This document shows positions 42,606-46,761 of a stretch of 46,761 nucleotides of DNA, in pieces. Position numbers and translations under genes: made by a program. Origin of the DNA: Clostridiaceae bacterium (GTDB taxonomy: Bacteria; Bacillota; Clostridia; Acetivibrionales; Acetivibrionaceae); assembly GCA_012519925.1 (NCBI GenBank), contig JAAYPF010000010.1:1-46761 (forward strand), in the 5' to 3' direction. Below the pieces are notes generated by a model, which ran no database searches, had not been told where the DNA came from, and worked only from the letters and a program-made list of their open reading frames with translations. Numbering within the stretch: position 1 is the first letter of the stretch; each line of letters opens with the position of its first letter.

Positions 42606-43487
42606 TCAATAGATCCCTTGCATCGCAAGTATTGCAGGTGTCGCCACAATTATTAGCACAGCCATAAACATTAACATCATCGGAAACAACAACTTTGTTG
42701 CTGACTCTTCTCCTAGTCGCATTGCTATCCGCTTTCGCATTTCCCAGCATTCGGACGCTTGAACTCTTAATATGGATACCATCTCGTTACTGCCCTTTTT
42801 CATATTTTGCAGTATCACTGATACGAATTTGTTTATCTCGGGTATTTTGCATCTTTTAGCAAAATCCTCATAGGCTTGAAGCTCTGATTTGCCGGCACGT
42901 ATATCCGCAATTGAAAGGCTCAATTCCTTATATAGTACACTGTCCTTTTTATTGTCTGTCACAATCTTTTCCCAGGCTCTTGTGACTGTCATTCCTGCAT
43001 TTATCAAAAGTGTGAGTTTATTTAGAAATTCAGGAAAGTCAAGCTGTATTGATGTGCGTCTTTTCTTGATTTTATCATTTAAATCACTGTCAGTAATGAA
43101 AACGGAAATCCCCAAAACTATTAGAGCAAACACTCCATAACCTATATCAGGAGCACTACTTAATGCAAAAAGACTCAAAAAGAAGAGTGCCATCAAGACA
43201 AAAACAATCTTATTCGCCCAATGAATTTGAAGGTAATATTGAGAGTATTTTATGCCATAAATCTCAATGATTTTTGACATAAGTTTTCTATCGTAGCTAG
43301 AGCTGTACCCGTATTTAATGGAATCAACGACAAATAAACCAATAGGTAAAAAGGCTTTAAGTTTAAATTCCTCTGCATCTAAAGGCTCAATAAATTCTTT
43401 ATATTTTCTAAAAGATAGTAAGTAGAGAATTAGAATAACTCCTGTCACGATAAGAAAAACCACTAACATTATAGGATTGATTTGCAT
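42606..43487 (-). CDS. tadC: Tad pilus membrane protein TadC-like
   Basis: 293 residues of the type II secretion F family. Membrane segments lie at about 6 to 26, two near 93 to 130, and one near 268 to 290. Between them is the soluble GspF-like part (LDFPEFLNKLTLLINAGMTV; MKKGSNEMVSILRVQASECW). With the preceding TadB-like protein it forms the inner-membrane platform of the pilus. It starts 12 nt after tadB; AGGAG precedes the ATG. Confidence 0.85.
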   Translation of the reverse strand: MQINPIMLVVFLIVTGVILILYLLSFRKYKEFIEPLDAEEFKLKAFLPIGLFVVDSIKYGYSSSYDRKLMSKIIEIYGIKYSQYYLQIHWANKIVFVLMALFFLSLFALSSAPDIGYGVFALIVLGISVFITDSDLNDKIKKRRTSIQLDFPEFLNKLTLLINAGMTVTRAWEKIVTDNKKDSVLYKELSLSIADIRAGKSELQAYEDFAKRCKIPEINKFVSVILQNMKKGSNEMVSILRVQASECWEMRKRIAMRLGEESATKLLFPMMLMFMAVLIIVATPAILAMQGIY

Positions 43488-43499
43488 AAATTCTACTCC

Positions 43500-44294
43500 T
43501 TAAACTTTTATATTCATTATTTTTCGGGATATAAAATATGCAATTATAATTAAGATAAGAGCTACAGACATTACCAGCCTACCAATTATAGAGTTAAATA
43601 TAGGGTTCATATAATCGCCCGAACTTACAGAAAGGAACAATATAAGTAATATCGGCACTAGGGTTAGCACTTTTTGTTCAAACTTCCTAGAGGATAAAAG
43701 TGTGTCAATTTCTTCTTTAACTTCTATCTTGTCGCTAATAATATTTGAAGTGTTCTTTATTATTTCAACAATGTTCCCACCAGCCCTTTTGCTTGTCTTA
43801 AAGACATCCACAAAATTTTCAATATCCTCAAGATGGGATCTATTTGCAAGATCCTCTAGAGCTACCTCTATGGTTTCATTCATTTCAATTTTTCGAACAA
43901 TGTATTCAACTTCTTTTGTTATGAAAGCGTTAGGATCGGGATATAAAATTAAAAGATCCTTTAGAACTTCTTTAAACGAAGACTCAACCGATTTTCCCGC
44001 TGAGAGGGAGGAAGACAATGAATAAAGCATATCTTTAAACTGAAGATTTAATTCATTCTTTCTTTTTTCTATTATTTCCTTATTTCTTATTTTAGGGTAT
44101 AGTAGAGCAACAAAGGCTACTGCTAAGGAAATGAAATAATTCTGATAAAATATAAATGCCACAATATACATTACAACCGCTGCTAATAAAATGTACATTA
44201 CCCGCTCTTTAAAGCTCATAACGTATTCATTATAGTCAGGAAGCTTACTGCTATTATCTATTACTACAGCTTGGGATTCTTGATTTTTAATCAT
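43500..44294 (-). CDS. tadB: Tad pilus membrane protein TadB-like
   Basis: 264 residues of the GspF family: two hydrophobic segments at about 31 to 65, a soluble part (FKDMLYSLSSSLSAGKSVES; FVDVFKTSKRAGGNIVEII), and two more segments at the C-terminus. It pairs with TadC-like as the platform on which the TadA ATPase acts. AGAGGT lies 9 nt before the ATG. It starts 16 nt after tadA. Confidence 0.85.
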   Translation of the reverse strand: MIKNQESQAVVIDNSSKLPDYNEYVMSFKERVMYILLAAVVMYIVAFIFYQNYFISLAVAFVALLYPKIRNKEIIEKRKNELNLQFKDMLYSLSSSLSAGKSVESSFKEVLKDLLILYPDPNAFITKEVEYIVRKIEMNETIEVALEDLANRSHLEDIENFVDVFKTSKRAGGNIVEIIKNTSNIISDKIEVKEEIDTLLSSRKFEQKVLTLVPILLILFLSVSSGDYMNPIFNSIIGRLVMSVALILIIIAYFISRKIMNIKV

Positions 44295-44310
44295 AAGGAC
44301 ATTACCTCTT

Positions 44311-45549
44311 TCACACTTTATCTGATACTCCTGCCATTTTGAACTTTAATGTGTTGACCATTTCGTTATCGGTTCTCCTTAACGATCCCATAACCTTCCC
44401 GTCTTTGGTCTCACCCTCTTCAATAAATTCATATAAAGTGTTCAATTGGATATTTCCTTCTTTATAGTCTAGAACTTCGGTTATCTCCAATACTTTTCTT
44501 GACTTGTCTCTAATTCTTCCTAAATGCACCATTATGTCAATTGCTGAGGCAATTTGCTGGCGTATTGCTTCTAAAGGCATTATAGCACCACTCAAAACCA
44601 TCGTTTCAAGCCTTGAAAGCATGTCTTTGCTTGAGTTGGCATGTCCCGTTGAGAGTGAACCATCATGTCCCGTATTCATTGCTTGTAGCATATCAAGTGC
44701 TTCCGCTCCCCTGACTTCACCCACAATTATACGCTCGGGGCGCATCCTCAAAGATGCCTTAATCAAGTCTCGTATTGTAATTTCGCCTTTACCTTCGGTA
44801 TTGGCATTTCTAGTTTCCATTTTTACAATATTTTTAATACCTGTTATTTGAAGTTCTGCAGAGTCTTCTATTGTAATGATCCTTTCATCTTTGGGAATAA
44901 AATTGGAAAGTGCATTTAAGAAGGTCGTTTTCCCAGAACCGGTACCACCACAAATAAATATATTGTATTTGGCTTGTACCATCTTCTCTAAAACTTTTGC
45001 CGTTTCCTCCGTCAACGAACCGAAGTTGATAAGCCTCTCTATTGTCATTGGTTTCTCAGGAAATTTTCTTATAGTCATTATCGGTCCGTTAAGGGCTATA
45101 GGAGGAAGAACCACATTTACCCTAGAACCGTCGCTTAACCTTGCATCAACTATAGGAGAAGCTTCATTAACAGTTCTGTTGACCTTTGAAACTATTGATT
45201 GGATGACGTCTTCAAGCTTTTGGCTACTTTCAAACTTTTCATTGAGCTGTTCGGTCCTTCCGTCCCTTTCAATGAATATGTCCTCGGCTCCGTTTATCAT
45301 AATTTCAGTTACCGATGGATCATCAATAATTGGTTGAAGTATGTCAAGACGTCTCATTGAGTTGAATACCGCCTCACAAATTTCCTTTTTTTCCGAAACG
45401 GTAAGATAGATCTGTTTGGATTTTTCAAAAACTATGTTGGTTATCAGTTCCCGTATTTCTTCATCAGATATGTCTTTCCCTAGGTCCACACTATCGCTGA
45501 CAGTTTTCTTCACTTCGGCTATAAGGTCTGCCTTATTAAAAGCACCCAT
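44311..45549 (-). CDS. tadA: Tad pilus assembly ATPase TadA/CpaF
   Basis: 412 residues from the ATG at 45549 (GAGG 7 nt upstream; a GTG at 45555 is also possible). The N-terminal part (DPSVTEIMINGAEDIFIERD) is typical of CpaF. Walker A is FICGGTGSGKTTFLNAL. The Walker B and His-box region reads ERIIVGEVRGAEALDMLQAM and NTGHDGSLSTGHANS. It powers pilus extension and probably retraction. Confidence 0.93.
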   Translation of the reverse strand: MGAFNKADLIAEVKKTVSDSVDLGKDISDEEIRELITNIVFEKSKQIYLTVSEKKEICEAVFNSMRRLDILQPIIDDPSVTEIMINGAEDIFIERDGRTEQLNEKFESSQKLEDVIQSIVSKVNRTVNEASPIVDARLSDGSRVNVVLPPIALNGPIMTIRKFPEKPMTIERLINFGSLTEETAKVLEKMVQAKYNIFICGGTGSGKTTFLNALSNFIPKDERIITIEDSAELQITGIKNIVKMETRNANTEGKGEITIRDLIKASLRMRPERIIVGEVRGAEALDMLQAMNTGHDGSLSTGHANSSKDMLSRLETMVLSGAIMPLEAIRQQIASAIDIMVHLGRIRDKSRKVLEITEVLDYKEGNIQLNTLYEFIEEGETKDGKVMGSLRRTDNEMVNTLKFKMAGVSDKV

Positions 45550-45565
45550 AAACACACCTCAGTCC

Positions 45566-46678
45566 CTAGATATCATATCTTTCAATAAGCTCCTCTATAC
45601 TTTCAGTAAATTCACCTTGAAGATCCATAAGACGGTTATTCCCTTTAACAGCCATCATACCGGGCACAACCGGAATATAATATTCTATAGATTTACCGCA
45701 TACTTCTGCAGTATCAACTTCTAATGCCATATAGGCATTGTATTTGTTTAAAACCATATTTATTTTATCGGCTAAATCTAAGCCTTTTCGCTCTTTTAGA
45801 ATGCTCATTTCCTTTGAAAACAGCTCAACTTTTATATCGGACACTGCATCTTGAGGCAGTACTAGAAGTATCTCATCACAAGCATTAAGAATTTCTATAT
45901 TTTTGTCATCAAAACTGCTGGACATATCAACAAAAACAATATCATATTGACTCATATTTCTAAACTCATCAAGAAGAGTCACTAGTTCTTCAGGTTTGGA
46001 TTCCTGCAAATCAAGAAGGCTCTCTGGAGGACAGAAATAATGCAGATTATAATCGGTATCAAAAAGTTTGGTCCCTTCAATTCTCAATTGCATGTTTTTA
46101 CTGTTATCCTTCAAATAGTATAAGATGTTTGAAAGATTACACTCTCCCTTACAGCTAAAAAACAAAGGTGTCGATTGGAAGTCCTCTAGATTAAGGTAAA
46201 AAACCTCTAATCCCTTTTGTGCACATTGGATTGCACAACTAGTCGCAATGGTTGTCTTACCGGCTCCACCTATAGGAGAATAAACAGCAACTAATTTAGT
46301 CTTTTTTTCTCCGGTAACATTTATGACTTTAGCATCCTCTTTTTCGGCATATATATTAAATATGTCACTTACAATTTTATCACCTTGTTGATACTTGCAT
46401 ATTGTATAGTAATCATCCTGTGTACTCGCTACTTTTTCTGCTGTAAGCAAAATAACATTTGAAATATTTTTTGTAGGTATTTCATCAGAATAAAGACTTT
46501 CTTCTATCAATAAAATATCAATGCTGTTACCTTCGCCAGAAAGATATTCAACTAGACATTGTTTGTCTGTAAATGAACTAACCTGAAATTTTTGAGAGTG
46601 ATTAAGCTGTAAATAACTTGCTATGCTCTCCACATATGTATCATCTAGGTCTGCAATAATAAGTTTTAACCTTGCCAT
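45566..46678 (-). CDS. tadZ: TadZ/CpaE-like ParA family ATPase
   Basis: 370 residues from the ATG at 46678 (GGGGGAAA upstream; longer starts lack a site). A receiver-like N-terminal domain (KLIIADLDDTYVESIASYL, about 3 to 110) is followed by a MinD/ParA ATPase with YSPIGGAGKTTIATSCAIQC (deviant Walker A) and DIVFVDMSSSFDD. TadZ-type proteins place the pilus machine in the cell. It is the first gene of the cluster seen here; other genes may lie beyond the window edge. Confidence 0.85.
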   Translation of the reverse strand: MARLKLIIADLDDTYVESIASYLQLNHSQKFQVSSFTDKQCLVEYLSGEGNSIDILLIEESLYSDEIPTKNISNVILLTAEKVASTQDDYYTICKYQQGDKIVSDIFNIYAEKEDAKVINVTGEKKTKLVAVYSPIGGAGKTTIATSCAIQCAQKGLEVFYLNLEDFQSTPLFFSCKGECNLSNILYYLKDNSKNMQLRIEGTKLFDTDYNLHYFCPPESLLDLQESKPEELVTLLDEFRNMSQYDIVFVDMSSSFDDKNIEILNACDEILLVLPQDAVSDIKVELFSKEMSILKERKGLDLADKINMVLNKYNAYMALEVDTAEVCGKSIEYYIPVVPGMMAVKGNNRLMDLQGEFTESIEELIERYDI

Positions 46679-46761
46679 AATATTTCCCCCGCAAAATAGT
46701 GATTTTAATTCTCTCACAATAGTCATATAATTATTCTATAATAATATTCTAATCATTATTC

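Noticed and set aside
44876-45337. Long plus-strand open frame opposite tadA
   Set aside because: It lies wholly antisense to a conserved ATPase gene and has no start signals.

Overview
The window is AT-rich DNA with the gene content of a cellulolytic, spore-forming clostridium. It most resembles the Acetivibrio/Clostridium thermocellum group. The main clue is a SigI/RsgI pair whose anti-sigma factor ends in a family 3 carbohydrate-binding module. Supporting clues are S-layer (SLH) proteins with Pro/Thr/Gly linkers, a YhcN/YlaJ-type spore lipoprotein, a flagellar-type promoter before a chemoreceptor and a Tad/Flp pilus cluster. Most genes are on the minus strand, so the layout is easiest to read from high to low coordinates. 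Family assignments rest on motifs read by eye; no database search was run.

Right end (46.7 to 42.3 kb): a compact Tad pilus operon runs tadZ-like, tadA, tadB, tadC, small Flp-type pilin, then a terminator. Next come a zinc phospholipase C-like protein without a signal peptide, a plus-strand spore lipoprotein, and a Tyr/Pro/Met-rich protein with six 45-bp repeats that may be a spore coat protein (39.8 to 42.2 kb). A large regulator (37.1 to 39.5 kb) joins a P-loop ATPase, TPR-like repeats and an AraC-type DNA-binding domain. sigI and rsgI (34.6 to 36.9 kb) follow as an overlapping pair. A methyl-accepting chemotaxis gene (31.9 to 34.4 kb) has a sigma-D-like promoter but is broken by a 4-bp tandem duplication.

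Middle (31.8 to 25.0 kb): housekeeping genes. These are a plus-strand DUF1015 gene, a PRC-barrel protein, a 60-residue glycine-rich protein, an AI-2E family permease, alaS with a consensus sigma-A promoter, and a HIT protein. A 723-residue SLH surface protein with a duplicated 225-residue domain (22.6 to 24.8 kb) lies beside the polysaccharide locus.

Left half (22.4 to 1.8 kb): one long co-directional exopolysaccharide or capsule operon. It begins with a PHP-type tyrosine phosphatase, a secreted Thr/Pro-rich protein and a fused Wzz/BY-kinase. The four dTDP-rhamnose genes follow (order rfbC, rfbD, rfbB, rfbA), then a NusG paralogue of LoaP type preceded by a striking structured leader. After that come UDP-glucose dehydrogenase, an Alg14/Alg13-like split glycosyltransferase, several GT4/GT2 transferases, two polysaccharide pyruvyl transferases, two F420-dehydrogenase-beta-like redox proteins, a Wzy polymerase, a Wzx flippase and a separate ferredoxin-like protein. 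The likely product is a rhamnose- and uronate-containing, pyruvylated polymer made by the Wzx/Wzy route and controlled by tyrosine phosphorylation and processive antitermination. No initiating phosphoglycosyl transferase is present.

Left edge (0 to 1.8 kb): a decaying accessory patch with a barstar-like immunity gene and no visible toxin, a small partner gene, a membrane TPR protein, a truncated copy of that protein's tail and a possible SLH-domain remnant.
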